IMG/VR virus record: IMGVR_UViG_3300032898_000278
Coordinates: 1 to 28,465 of that record
Direction: 5' to 3' (one strand)
Length of the DNA stretch: 28,465 bases
Origin: a virus
This document shows, in pieces, positions 7,265 through 14,975 of the stretch. A model generated the notes under the pieces. That model had not been told where the DNA came from. It worked only from the letters and a program-made list of their open reading frames with translations, and ran no database searches. How positions within the stretch are numbered: the first letter of the stretch is position 1; each line of letters begins with the position of its first letter. A program made the translations under genes and the position numbers.

Positions 7265-7893
7265 TTCACACCACCTTTCGGTCCCCAGGGCAGGTCCCAC
7301 TTCTTCGCGCAGGTCGGGCCGTAGCCGGCCTCGACGCTGCGCGCATCGGTGAGTTCGCTGCCGCAGTAGCAGCAGGCTCCGGCCGACTTGCCATTGGCTG
7401 CCAGGGTGGCCTGCGGCGCGGCGATCAGTTCGCACAGGAGGTCCGCGACGCTGTCGTATTCGGCGGCACTGCGGGTGTGGCCCGGCGCCCAGGTGCCATC
7501 CTCCAGCACGCGGCCAAGCCACTCGCGGTTGACCGCGGTCGTCGTGACGGACAATGAGCCGGGCTGCATGGAGCGCGGGCCGGCGATCCAGATTTTCAGG
7601 GTCTCGCTGTAGCCGTCGTGGGCATGGCGCAGCAGCAGATGGGGAAACTTGAGCCTCGCGGCAGCGGTGGCGAACATCGCGCGGAGTTCGGTTTGGTCGC
7701 CGAGATTGCGCGGGCCGTCGGCTGGTTGCGGGTGGTCAATGCGCTCGACCAACTTCTTGACGAAGGGCCATTGCCGGTCGGAGAGGCGACCGCTGCTGGC
7801 ATGCTGCTGGAGAAGCGACAGAGCGAAGGTCTGATCCTTTTCGGGCAGCCGGACATACTCGGTCTTCAACCGAGCGAGTTCCGCGGTGAACAT
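7261..7893 (-). CDS. DUF6011-like phage protein with C-terminal zinc knuckle
   Basis: This 210-residue protein starts at ATG 7893. The last 40 residues show CCYCGSELTDARSV, GYGPTCAKKW, which matches the DUF6011 treble-clef-like metal-binding pattern. The first 60 residues are helical (LPEKDQTFALSLLQQHASSG). The middle (about 75-140) looks like a beta-rich substrate-binding region. Proteins of this kind are frequent in phage early operons and are thought to act on nucleic acids, but their activity is unknown to me. The stop is coupled to the next gene by an ATGA overlap; the upstream gene ends seven bases before its start. Confidence 0.7.
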   Translation of the reverse strand: MFTAELARLKTEYVRLPEKDQTFALSLLQQHASSGRLSDRQWPFVKKLVERIDHPQPADGPRNLGDQTELRAMFATAAARLKFPHLLLRHAHDGYSETLKIWIAGPRSMQPGSLSVTTTAVNREWLGRVLEDGTWAPGHTRSAAEYDSVADLLCELIAAPQATLAANGKSAGACCYCGSELTDARSVEAGYGPTCAKKWDLPWGPKGGVK

Positions 7894-7899
7894 TGGGAA

Positions 7900-8346
7900 T
7901 TACCCCTTGGTAGGAGCGGATGGGGTTGCCGCGAACGGGATTTTGCGGCCGTGGGACGGGCCGCCCTTGAAGCGGAGCGGCAGGTTAAGATCGATGGCGC
8001 CGCGCAGCGTGACGCTGTAGAGCGTCTTGCTCGCGTTCGGCACCAGCCAGCCCTTCGTGACGCAGTATTTGATCGCGGAGGGGGGAACCGTGCCCAACAT
8101 TTCGTTGGGTTCGACCGCCACGCGGTTGCGGAGGGTCGAGGCGATATCGGCATTGGAGTACGACGACATTTCCGAGGACTTCCACACCCGGATCACGTTG
8201 CCGTCTTCGTCCTGGTAGGTTTCAGGCTTCACGATGTGCGCAGCGACCAGGATTTTTGCTGACCGTTTGTCCATGCCCGTGCGGGCGGCGTAGGCGTCGC
8301 GCACTGCTGCGGTTTTTTTGGAAATCTTCGCGGTCCGTGCGGGCAT
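7900..8346 (-). CDS. Hypothetical phage protein, first gene of the leftward operon
   Basis: This 148-residue basic protein begins MPARTAKISKKTAAVRDAY and contains LPLRFKGGPSHGRKIPF. No family is recognised. ATG 8346 lies about 36 bp downstream of a good sigma-70-type promoter, so this is the promoter-proximal gene of the 8346-to-4428 transcript. No obvious Shine-Dalgarno sequence precedes it. Lys/Arg richness at the N-terminus suggests nucleic-acid binding. Confidence 0.6.
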   Translation of the reverse strand: MPARTAKISKKTAAVRDAYAARTGMDKRSAKILVAAHIVKPETYQDEDGNVIRVWKSSEMSSYSNADIASTLRNRVAVEPNEMLGTVPPSAIKYCVTKGWLVPNASKTLYSVTLRGAIDLNLPLRFKGGPSHGRKIPFAATPSAPTKG

Positions 8347-8381
8347 CGAAGTGGCTTTCGGAGCAAGTTCTTAGTGAGTAT

Positions 8382-8410
8382 TTTATAGCATAATTACGCG
8401 CCTACACCAA
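8382..8410 (-). promoter_or_regulatory. Sigma-70-like promoter for the leftward phage operon
   Basis: On the minus strand, TTGGTG (8410-8405) is followed by a 17-bp spacer and TATAAA (8387-8382). The surrounding TTATGCTATAAAAT is AT-rich in an otherwise GC-rich region. It is about 36 bp upstream of the ATG at 8346. Confidence 0.55.
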
Positions 8411-8600
8411 ACATAAAGCGCCAACATGGCAATATAGTTCTCGGTTTTCCTGCTCTATACCTCGCCCGCTGGGCGCTTGCACTTGGTGCCACCTGACTGA
8501 ACAGATTTGCGGCGACAATCAGTTGACCGTGGGGCACCACCCCGCGGGCGGGTGCAGTTCCCGTAGCCGCTCCAGGTTTTCTGCTGCGGGCCGGCGGATT

Positions 8601-8831
8601 TCAGGAGTTTTGCAGCGCGCTCTCTACGTTGCGGAGCTCGGCGAGCCATTGCGGCCCGATGCGGTCGATGGCCTCGACCATTGTGTAAGATTTCTCGTCC
8701 AGCCAGTCGGATCGATTCAACAGGAGGGCGGCCGCGAGGTATTCGCCGGTGGAAAGCACATGGCGTTGTTCGTTGTCACGCCTGATGCGCTCGGCCAGAT
8801 CGAGCAAAACCTGAAAGGTGTCTTGGGCCAT
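8601..8831 (-). CDS. Small hypothetical phage protein, 76 residues
   Basis: The protein is acidic and helical, beginning MAQDTFQVLLDLAERIRRDN, with LLLNRSDWLDEKSYTMVEAIDRIG. No family is recognised. It starts two bases after the stop of the upstream gene (8834), so the two form one transcript. The 254 bp downstream (8347-8600) holds the promoter for the next leftward operon and an imperfect inverted repeat (TGGTGCC 8484-8490 with GGCACCA 8533-8539) that could end this transcript. Confidence 0.6.
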   Translation of the reverse strand: MAQDTFQVLLDLAERIRRDNEQRHVLSTGEYLAAALLLNRSDWLDEKSYTMVEAIDRIGPQWLAELRNVESALQNS

Positions 8832-8833
8832 CG

Positions 8834-9469
8834 TCAGGCTCCTCGGAAGTAGCGGCGCAGCGTGGCGAGGCCAGTGGAATATTCGCGGTCGCCAGTGCTG
8901 ATGATCGCCTTCCCTGGCTGGTGAGGGTCTGCTCCGACGACGCGGTGCAGTTCACCGTCGATGACTGCGGTGTGACCTGTGAAGGGTGCAACGTCAGGGA
9001 TAACGGTCGAGGCGATGACGCGACGAAGCTGCGGCGGCATCAGGGGATGCTCGTGCTGCGGCAGCAATTCAAATCCGAACTCCGGCACGGTGGCGCCGAG
9101 TGCCTCGGCGAGCCATTCCGCGGCCATCGCGCGGTGACACCACTGGCCGGCTGTGGGCGGTTCATAGCAAAGAAGGACCGGAACCCGGCCGCCGCCGAGA
9201 CCAAGCAGCGCGTCGGCGACGAGCCTGGGGTCGAGACGTCCGAGGATCTCGGTCCGATAAAGCTGGTAGTATTCCTCGATCCCGACACTGTTGAACCAAG
9301 GCCCTGGTGCGAGCGCCCGATAGACACGATAGCCAGCCGGCAGTCGGCGCGGCGTGCCGCGTGAAATGCCGATCCGCAGATGATCGTCGGGCAGATTCGT
9401 TGTCCACGACGCGGTCTTGATGAGAGGTAGCGCCGACACGGAAATCGTCCTTCGCGAAAGCCATTTCAA
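8834..9469 (-). CDS. DUF488-like phage protein
   Basis: This protein of about 211 residues has a clear conserved core: HLRIGISRGTPRRLPAGYR, LAPGPWFNSV, then VPVLLCYEPP, WCHRAMAAEWLAEALG. The LLCYE...CHR pair is typical of DUF488-like proteins, whose function is unknown. The start is uncertain: TTG at 9469 is the most upstream option and GTG at 9439 is also reasonable. ATG 9464 is in another frame and opens a protein without the conserved core. An AT-rich promoter-like segment lies just upstream (9478-9506). It is the first gene of a two-gene leftward transcript. Confidence 0.65.
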   Translation of the reverse strand: MKWLSRRTISVSALPLIKTASWTTNLPDDHLRIGISRGTPRRLPAGYRVYRALAPGPWFNSVGIEEYYQLYRTEILGRLDPRLVADALLGLGGGRVPVLLCYEPPTAGQWCHRAMAAEWLAEALGATVPEFGFELLPQHEHPLMPPQLRRVIASTVIPDVAPFTGHTAVIDGELHRVVGADPHQPGKAIISTGDREYSTGLATLRRYFRGA

Positions 9470-9477
9470 ACATCACC

Positions 9478-9506
9478 ATATTAGCATAAGTGACTCACAC
9501 GTGACA
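9478..9506 (-). promoter_or_regulatory. Putative promoter for the DUF488-like gene
   Basis: On the minus strand, TGTCAC (9506-9501), a 17-bp spacer, then TAATAT (9483-9478). The -35 is weak. The -10 region shares the string TTATGCTA with the promoter at 8382-8410. If the TTG start at 9469 is right, the leader is very short. Confidence 0.35.
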
Positions 9507-9561
9507 CTGAAAGTTCTCGTTGTTTCCTTCGACTTTGCTGCCCGAACAAGCCACGATGCGC

Positions 9562-9585
9562 GCTGCTACTTTGCTAGCATGGTAG
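9562..9585. repeat. Second set of 8-bp iteron-like units
   Basis: Units GCTGCTAC (9562), TTTGCTAG (9570) and CATGGTAG (9578) repeat the order and spacing of the set at 4359-4390. The stretch GCTAGCATGGTAGC (9573-9586) is also nearly palindromic about CATG. It lies in the divergent region between the leftward genes and the late operon, a natural place for an operator. Confidence 0.5.
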
Positions 9586-9641
9586 CGTGATGTCCTGATA
9601 GCACGTCAGATATTTCGGCATGTGTTGCGCAAGGGTAGACT

Positions 9642-10970
9642 ATGTTTGTTGGAGCTGTGCCGCGCCCCGCTGTTGAGCAAATCACGCGCTCGGTCCCCTT
9701 CACCGACTGGCACCAGGTCTTTGTCGGATGCTCCGGATCATTCCGCTTCGACCGAGCGGTGCGGGAGATTCACCCGACCGTCGCCGTGCATTCGAACGAC
9801 GTCTCGCTGCTGTCCTGCACGGTGGGTGCGCTCGCCACCGGCGCCGAGTTCCCGATTGAGTTCAAGGGCCGGCTCGCCTTCATTGAGCCGCTGCTCGCGG
9901 GCCAGCCCTTCGCAGCGCGCGCCGCGGCGGTCCAGATCGCACTGGAAATGGCAAAATACAAGGGCACCAACCCGTACGCCCAGGCGCATTTCCGGCACTA
10001 CGAGGAACAGTTTGTCGAGTTCCTCGCGCCGGTTCGGACGCGGCTCGATCAATTCCTCGAAGGGCTGCACATCGCGAGCTTCCATCCCGGAGATTTCCGG
10101 GAGCAAGCGCGCCGCGCGGCCGGCGCCGGCGGTGGCGTTGCCGCGTTCCCGCCGACCTACAAGAACGGGTATGAGCGGCTGTACCGCTTCGTCGATCAAA
10201 ACACCGACTGGCCGCGGCCGTCCTATGGCGTTTGGGACCCTGCCGCGCTTGAGGCGTGGCTGGATGAGCTGGACGCCATGCGGGTGCGGTATTGCGTGCT
10301 GACCGACCACACGCTCGACCATCACCAGCCGGTGACTGTCTATCGCGGAGAATCAAACAAGCCGGTCTTCACCTTCGCGGACCAGTCTGCCAGTTCGGTG
10401 CGCCGCACCCAACACCGGTCAACGCCGTTCCGTTACACCAAGCTCGATCCGGCGGTACTGACCCCTGCCTCGCGCGTCGAGATCGTCGGCGCAACGTCAG
10501 GACAGATGAACTTCCTGAAGGACATCTACCTGGCGAAGGGGATCGCGCACACCGCCGGCATCGCGAACTTCCTGGTGTTGATCGACGGCCACCTGGCCGG
10601 TGGCTTCATCTACGCCCGCGACAAGTGGGGCGGCGACCTGCTCTACCTGCTTTCGGATTTCGCGCTGTCGCCGCGCAGCCGGGTGTCGAAGCTGATCGCA
10701 ATGCTGGCGACCTCGGCGACGATCATTGAGCGGATGCAGGTCCGGCTGGTGCAGCGGATCGACTCGCTGATGACCACGGCTTTTACGTCGAAGCCGGTGT
10801 CCATGAAGTACCGCGGCATCTTCGAACTGTTGGGCCGCGGCCCCGGGATGTTGAACTATGGCAGCAAGATCAGACAGCAAACCCCAACTGAAATCTACGC
10901 CGAGTGGTTCCAGCGGTTCGTTGCAAACGCGCGTCACACGGATGCGGCTCGCCGACCTGACGCTGCTTGA
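9642..10970 (+). CDS. Putative phage antirestriction DNA-modification protein (methyltransferase-like plus Mom/GNAT-like)
   Basis: This 442-residue protein resembles phage proteins annotated as putative antirestriction adenine methyltransferases. The N-terminus has a SAM-fold-like pair: FVGCSGSF (27-34) and HSNDVSLLS (50-58), reminiscent of D12-type motifs. No DPPY/NPPF catalytic motif is seen. The C-terminal third (IANFLVLIDGHLAGGFIY, LLSDFALSPRSRVSKLI, MTTAFTSKPVSMKYRG) looks like a GNAT fold of the Mom type, which in phage Mu modifies adenine so that host restriction fails. ATG 9642 has AGGG about seven bases upstream. It opens the late operon and overlaps the ParB-like gene that follows. 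The chemistry and two-domain reading are inference. Confidence 0.6.
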   Translation: MFVGAVPRPAVEQITRSVPFTDWHQVFVGCSGSFRFDRAVREIHPTVAVHSNDVSLLSCTVGALATGAEFPIEFKGRLAFIEPLLAGQPFAARAAAVQIALEMAKYKGTNPYAQAHFRHYEEQFVEFLAPVRTRLDQFLEGLHIASFHPGDFREQARRAAGAGGGVAAFPPTYKNGYERLYRFVDQNTDWPRPSYGVWDPAALEAWLDELDAMRVRYCVLTDHTLDHHQPVTVYRGESNKPVFTFADQSASSVRRTQHRSTPFRYTKLDPAVLTPASRVEIVGATSGQMNFLKDIYLAKGIAHTAGIANFLVLIDGHLAGGFIYARDKWGGDLLYLLSDFALSPRSRVSKLIAMLATSATIIERMQVRLVQRIDSLMTTAFTSKPVSMKYRGIFELLGRGPGMLNYGSKIRQQTPTEIYAEWFQRFVANARHTDAARRPDAA

Positions 10971-11637
10971 AAAGAACGCCAGGTTTATGAGGGGAGCGAC
11001 GTTCGCCCGCCTCGTTGCGAACATCAAAGCGGATGGCTGTCTCACCAGCGTTCCGCTGGTCGGACACGTGGATGGCAAGCTGCTGGTGGCGTCGGGCAAC
11101 CATCGCGTGCCGGCGGCGATGAAAGCGGGCATCGAGGAAGCGGACGTTCTCGAAATCCTGACGCCGCTGACCCGCGCCCAATTCGTCGCACTGCAACTGA
11201 GCCACAACGCAGTCGTCGGCGAGGACGATCCGAACATTCTACAGTCGCTCTATGCCGAACTCGACTTCGGCTGGAAAGAGTACTCCGGCCTGACCGACGA
11301 CGCGTTCAAGGTCGAAGACCTCGATACCTCCGTGCTGCGGGTCGGCCAGCCATTTTACGAGGAACTGCAAATCGCCTTCCTGCCGGCTGACGCGGCGATC
11401 TTCATGGGCTGGCTGACCAAGATCGCCAAATCGAAGGCCGCGGTCACCCGCCTGGTCGGAGCCTATGCGGACTTCGATCGCTTCTTCCAGGGCCTGCTGG
11501 CGGTCAAGCACGCGACCGGCGTGCACAACACCGCCGTTGCGCTGCGCATGATGGCCGAGCTGGCCGGCAAGGCGCTCGCCGAGCAAGAGGCCGCACGCGC
11601 GTCGGTCGGCCCGGAGGGAGCCGATGCAGGGGCCTAA
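10942..11637 (+). CDS. ParB/Srx-fold N-terminal domain protein
   Basis: This protein of about 231 residues has a ParB-like N-terminal domain: MRLADLTLLEKNARFM, FARLVANIKADGCLTSVPLV, and SGNHRVPAAMKAG (about 51-63), which corresponds to the ParB box where GNHR replaces GERR. The rest is helical (LQLSHNAVVGEDDPNILQSL). It overlaps the upstream modification gene by 29 bp and the terminase small subunit by 14 bp. ATG 10942 is preferred because the ParB domain begins there; ATG 10858 is in frame but adds a Ser/Thr/Lys-rich leader. ParB-fold proteins often accompany phage DNA-modification genes, so a role in guiding the modification enzyme is plausible. It lacks an obvious DNA-binding helix-turn-helix of its own. 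Confidence 0.75.
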   Translation: MRLADLTLLEKNARFMRGATFARLVANIKADGCLTSVPLVGHVDGKLLVASGNHRVPAAMKAGIEEADVLEILTPLTRAQFVALQLSHNAVVGEDDPNILQSLYAELDFGWKEYSGLTDDAFKVEDLDTSVLRVGQPFYEELQIAFLPADAAIFMGWLTKIAKSKAAVTRLVGAYADFDRFFQGLLAVKHATGVHNTAVALRMMAELAGKALAEQEAARASVGPEGADAGA

Positions 11638-12088
11638 ACCGAAGCCCACGAAACTGAAACTCGTCACCGGCAACCCGGGCCGGCGCCCTCTCAACGATCG
11701 AGAGGCGACGCCGCGGACGGTGATCCCCGATCCGCCCGACATGCTGAAAGACGAGGCGCTGGCGGAGTGGCGCCGCATCACGGTGTTGCTGGCCGAGGTC
11801 GGCCTGATCGCGAAGCTCGATCGCGCCGTCATCGCCGGCTACTGCCAAGCCTGGGCGCGCTGGGTCGAGTGCGAACGCCAGCTTGTGAACACCGGACTCA
11901 TCATCAAGGCACCGAACGGGTTCCCGATGTATTCGCCCTATCTCACCGCCGCGAACAAGGCACTCGACCAGGTACGCCAGCTCTCGGAACAAATCGGCCT
12001 GTCGGGTTCGGCGCGCTCGCGGATCAGGGCGAGCGACGCGCCGGGGGACATCGACCCGGCCGAAGACTTCCTGCGTGGCAGGGCGTAA
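11624..12088 (+). CDS. terS: P27-family phage terminase small subunit
   Basis: This 154-residue protein recognises phage DNA and recruits the large subunit at the start of packaging. The basic, proline-rich N-terminus (MQGPKPKPTKLKLVTGNPGR) and LKDEALAEWRRITVLLAEVGLI, LDRAVIAGYCQAWARWVE are typical of the P27 family. The segment MYSPYLTAANKALDQVRQL is the usual oligomerisation helix. ATG 11624 follows GGGAG closely. Both ends overlap neighbours by 14 bp, giving a tight packaging operon. Confidence 0.9.
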   Translation: MQGPKPKPTKLKLVTGNPGRRPLNDREATPRTVIPDPPDMLKDEALAEWRRITVLLAEVGLIAKLDRAVIAGYCQAWARWVECERQLVNTGLIIKAPNGFPMYSPYLTAANKALDQVRQLSEQIGLSGSARSRIRASDAPGDIDPAEDFLRGRA

Positions 12089-13793
12089 GCGGCCGGCTGA
12101 GCCGCAGGACCCGGTCGAGGCGTATGCCAGGGCGGTTGTCGGGAACCAGCACGTCACCGGGCGCCTGGTTCGGCTCGCCTGCGAGCGCCACATGCGCGAC
12201 CTGGCTGATGGTCGAGCGCGTGGCCTGCGCTGGGACCGCGACTCCGCCCAGCGCGCGATCGACTTCTTCCCGAAGGTCCTGCGCCACAGCAAGGGGCAGT
12301 ATGCCGGCCAGCCGTTCAATCTGCTCGATTGGGAAGCGTTCGTTGTCGGCTCGATTTTCGGCTGGAAGCTCTGGCTGCCGGACAAGCAGATCGAGGTTCG
12401 GCGGTTCCGCACCGCGTTCGTGTCCACCGCCCGCAAGAACGGCAAATCCACCATCGAGGCCGGCATCGGTCTCAAGGCGCTGATCGACGAAAACGAGCCC
12501 GGCGCGGAAATCTACTCCGCCGCAACAACGCGCGATCAGGCGCGGATCGTGTTCTCCGAGGCCGAACGCATGCGGGCCGGTTCGCTCGCGCTGCGCCGGC
12601 GGATTGTCAAGACAACAAACAACCTCGCGGTGTTGTCCACCGCATCGTGGTTCCGGCCGCTGTCGGCTGACACGTCGAAGATGGACGGGTTGAACGTCTT
12701 CGTCGCTCTTGTTGACGAACTGCACGAGCATCCCGATGCCGGCGTGATCGAGAAACTCGACACCGGCATGGGAGCGCGGCTCCAACCGCTGATGTACGAA
12801 ACAACCACGGCTGGCGTGAGTCGCACGTCCGTCTGCTACCTGCACTGGGACTTTTCGGTGAAAATCCTGGACGGGGTCATCCCCCAGGTCACCGCCGACC
12901 GATGGTTCGCCTACATCGCGACCGTTGATGATGGCGACGACTGGCAGGACGAACTGGCCTGGCGCAAGGCCAATCCGTCGCTGGGCACGGTGCTCCAGAT
13001 CGAGGACCTGCGCGCCGAGGTTGCACTCGCGCTGGAGATGCCATCGCGGCAGAACTCGATCCGGCGCCTGCGGCTCAACCAGTGGACCCAGCAGCTCGTG
13101 CGCTGGATCCCGATGGAGGTCTGGGCTGACGGCGCCGAGCAAATCGACGCGGAGGCGCTGCGGGGCCGGAGGTGCTTCGCCGGGCTGGACCTGGCGCGGA
13201 TCAACGACCTGTCGTCGCTGGCACTGCTGTTCCCGCCGGTCAGCGACGGCGAACGATGGAAAGTTCTGTGGCGCCACTGGTGCCCGGCCGACAACATCGA
13301 GGAGCGATCGAGGCGGGACCGTGCGCCCTACCAGGTCTGGCGCGGCCAGGGCCATTTGATCGCGACCGAAGGCAACACGACGGACTTCAAGTTTGTCGAG
13401 GCGGCGATCCTGGAGCTTGCCGGCATCTACAACATCGAAGAACTGGCGTTCGACCGGACATTTGCCGGCGAGATCATCCGTAACCTGGCGGACGAGGGCA
13501 TGAACCTGGTCGAGTTCGGCCAGGGCTTCCTCAGCATGGGGCCGGCAGCGGCGGAGTTCATGCGCAAGGTGCTGGCGCGCGAACTGCAGCATGGCGCCGA
13601 TCCGGTGGCCGACTGGTGTGCGTCTAACGTGTCGATCCGCACCGACCCGGCCGGCAACGTGAAGCCGGACAAGGAACGCTCGATCGAGCGCATCGATCCG
13701 ATCGTCGCGGTGATCATGGCGGTGGGCCGCTCGATGGCGGAGGAATCCGGCATCTACGCCGACGGCCGCGGCCTGTTGATTGTCGGAGGCTGA
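12075..13793 (+). CDS. terL: Phage terminase large subunit (HK97 type)
   Basis: This 572-residue ATP-driven motor packages and cuts DNA. The start is GTG 12075, inside terS. ATPase motifs: Walker A STARKNGKS (117-125) and Walker B NVFVALVDELHEH (207-219). The RNase H-like nuclease has GLDLARINDLSSL with Asp372, LAFDRTFAGEII with Asp460, and an Asp at about 541 (DPIVAVIMAVGRSM). Length is normal and no break is seen. In an HK97-like phage the portal gene should follow. Here the next gene is the protease, whose ATG lies seven bases after this stop. Confidence 0.95.
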   Translation: MAGRKRPAEPQDPVEAYARAVVGNQHVTGRLVRLACERHMRDLADGRARGLRWDRDSAQRAIDFFPKVLRHSKGQYAGQPFNLLDWEAFVVGSIFGWKLWLPDKQIEVRRFRTAFVSTARKNGKSTIEAGIGLKALIDENEPGAEIYSAATTRDQARIVFSEAERMRAGSLALRRRIVKTTNNLAVLSTASWFRPLSADTSKMDGLNVFVALVDELHEHPDAGVIEKLDTGMGARLQPLMYETTTAGVSRTSVCYLHWDFSVKILDGVIPQVTADRWFAYIATVDDGDDWQDELAWRKANPSLGTVLQIEDLRAEVALALEMPSRQNSIRRLRLNQWTQQLVRWIPMEVWADGAEQIDAEALRGRRCFAGLDLARINDLSSLALLFPPVSDGERWKVLWRHWCPADNIEERSRRDRAPYQVWRGQGHLIATEGNTTDFKFVEAAILELAGIYNIEELAFDRTFAGEIIRNLADEGMNLVEFGQGFLSMGPAAAEFMRKVLARELQHGADPVADWCASNVSIRTDPAGNVKPDKERSIERIDPIVAVIMAVGRSMAEESGIYADGRGLLIVGG

Positions 13794-13800
13794 TGAGTCC

Positions 13801-14952
13801 ATGACCGCGTTGATGAGCGCCGACCAGTTCCGCGGGGAACTGCGGGCGAAGCGCAAACCTGTCGGGGGCGTGTATAGGGTCAGCGTGGCGCAACCCCTGC
13901 CGGTGGACGGTGCGGCGCGCACGCTGCGCTTCTGCTTTTCCGACGGCAGCATCGATCGCATGAACGACACGATCGCCGCGGCCGGCTGGGACCTCACTGA
14001 CTTCCTGGCGAACCCAGTGGCACTGTGAGCACATGACAGTTCCGCCCCGCCGATCGGCGGCGCGCGCAACGTCGGCGTCGAGGGCGACCGTTTGCTGGGC
14101 GACATCGAGTTCGCGCCGCCCGAGACCTATGCGTTCGCCGACACGATCTATCGCCTGGTGCTGGGCAAGTTCTTGCGCGCGGTCAGCGTCGGCTTCCTGC
14201 CGACCCGCTACGCCTTTGTCGAGAACGATCCCGAGCGCGGATTCGGCATCGACTTCCTCGAACAATCTCTTCTCGAAATCAGCGTGTGCCCGGTGCCGGC
14301 AAACCCAAACGCGCTGCAAGAGGCACGCCGCAAGGGCATCGACACGCGGCCGTTGGTGGAATGGGCGGAGCGCACGCTCGATTGCGACGGCAAGGCGACC
14401 CTACCACGCGCCGAATTGGAACGCCTGCGCAGGGCAGCAAAGGAACCGGCTATGACAGCACGCACGCCCCCTCGGTCCGCCAGCTCGGGGCGACCCGCAC
14501 GACGCGCTGGCGGCGGGAGCGAAGACGATCCCACCGTCCGCACCTGCGGACGCAGCGCCGACGACGAATGCGGGCTGGCCGACCCGTCCGAGTGCGCGGT
14601 TCACGGTGGTACCGCCGCGGCGCCGGACGCCGACGAGAAACTGCTGGCAGCCTTGCGCCGGCTTCTGGGGCGCCGGAAAGATGACAGCGTACCAGGGGAT
14701 GACGACCCGCCGGTGGCGCACGAGGACGCGATCCGGCTCGCTCACAAATCCATGCGCACCGCAAAGGCTTACATGGCGGAAGGGATGACGCACCACGCAA
14801 AGGCGCTGAGCCTGCTTGATGGCGTGGTCGATGCGTTGGACGCCGACCCAGTCACCGATCCACCAGCCGACCCTGATCCCGATGCCAACGCGGAGAAAGC
14901 TGCGCAACTCGCGCGCGCGACTGCACTGAAAGCGCGCCTCGCCGCGACCTGA
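13801..14952 (+). pseudogene. HK97-family prohead protease with an in-frame TGA at codon 76
   Basis: This would be the capsid maturation protease, about 383 codons with a long C-terminal extension. ATG 13801 has GGAGG 11 bases upstream. Residues 1-75 end FLANPVAL, then TGA (14026-14028), then AHDSSAPPIGGARNVG in the same frame. Relatives read LWAHDSS here, so TGA replaces a Trp codon (TGG) by one substitution. The catalytic His is codon 78 and the Ser (AVSVGF) codon 129, both beyond the stop. The 5' fragment alone is inactive, and a restart at TTG 14092 would lack the His. From about codon 220 the protein has an Arg/Gly-rich and then acidic tail (DPPADPDPDANAEKA), perhaps a scaffold-like segment. 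The downstream frame is otherwise intact, so decay is recent, unless TGA is read through. Confidence 0.85.
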
Positions 14953-14970
14953 CCTACGGTCAAGGGTCGC
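14944..14970. terminator. Hairpin between convergent protease and Uma2 genes
   Basis: GCGACC (14944-14949) pairs with GGTCGC (14965-14970), and inside it GACC (14951-14954) pairs with GGTC (14958-14961) around a TAC loop. The stem covers the protease stop codon and ends just before the Uma2 stop. No T-tract follows. A bidirectional transcript-end structure is plausible. Confidence 0.4.
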
Positions 14971-14975
14971 GCGTA

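Noticed and set aside
8484-8539. Imperfect inverted repeat TGGTGCC / GGCACCA as a small RNA
   Set aside because: No promoter or conserved loop is visible; at most a transcript-end hairpin.
8455-8649. 64-residue minus-strand frame downstream of the 76-residue gene
   Set aside because: Very Arg-rich, overlaps the preceding gene and has no recognisable pattern; the region is better explained as intergenic.
12024-14105. 693-residue open frame opposite terL and protease
   Set aside because: Mirror frame of two conserved phage genes. The translation shows no family and has the skewed composition of a shadow frame.
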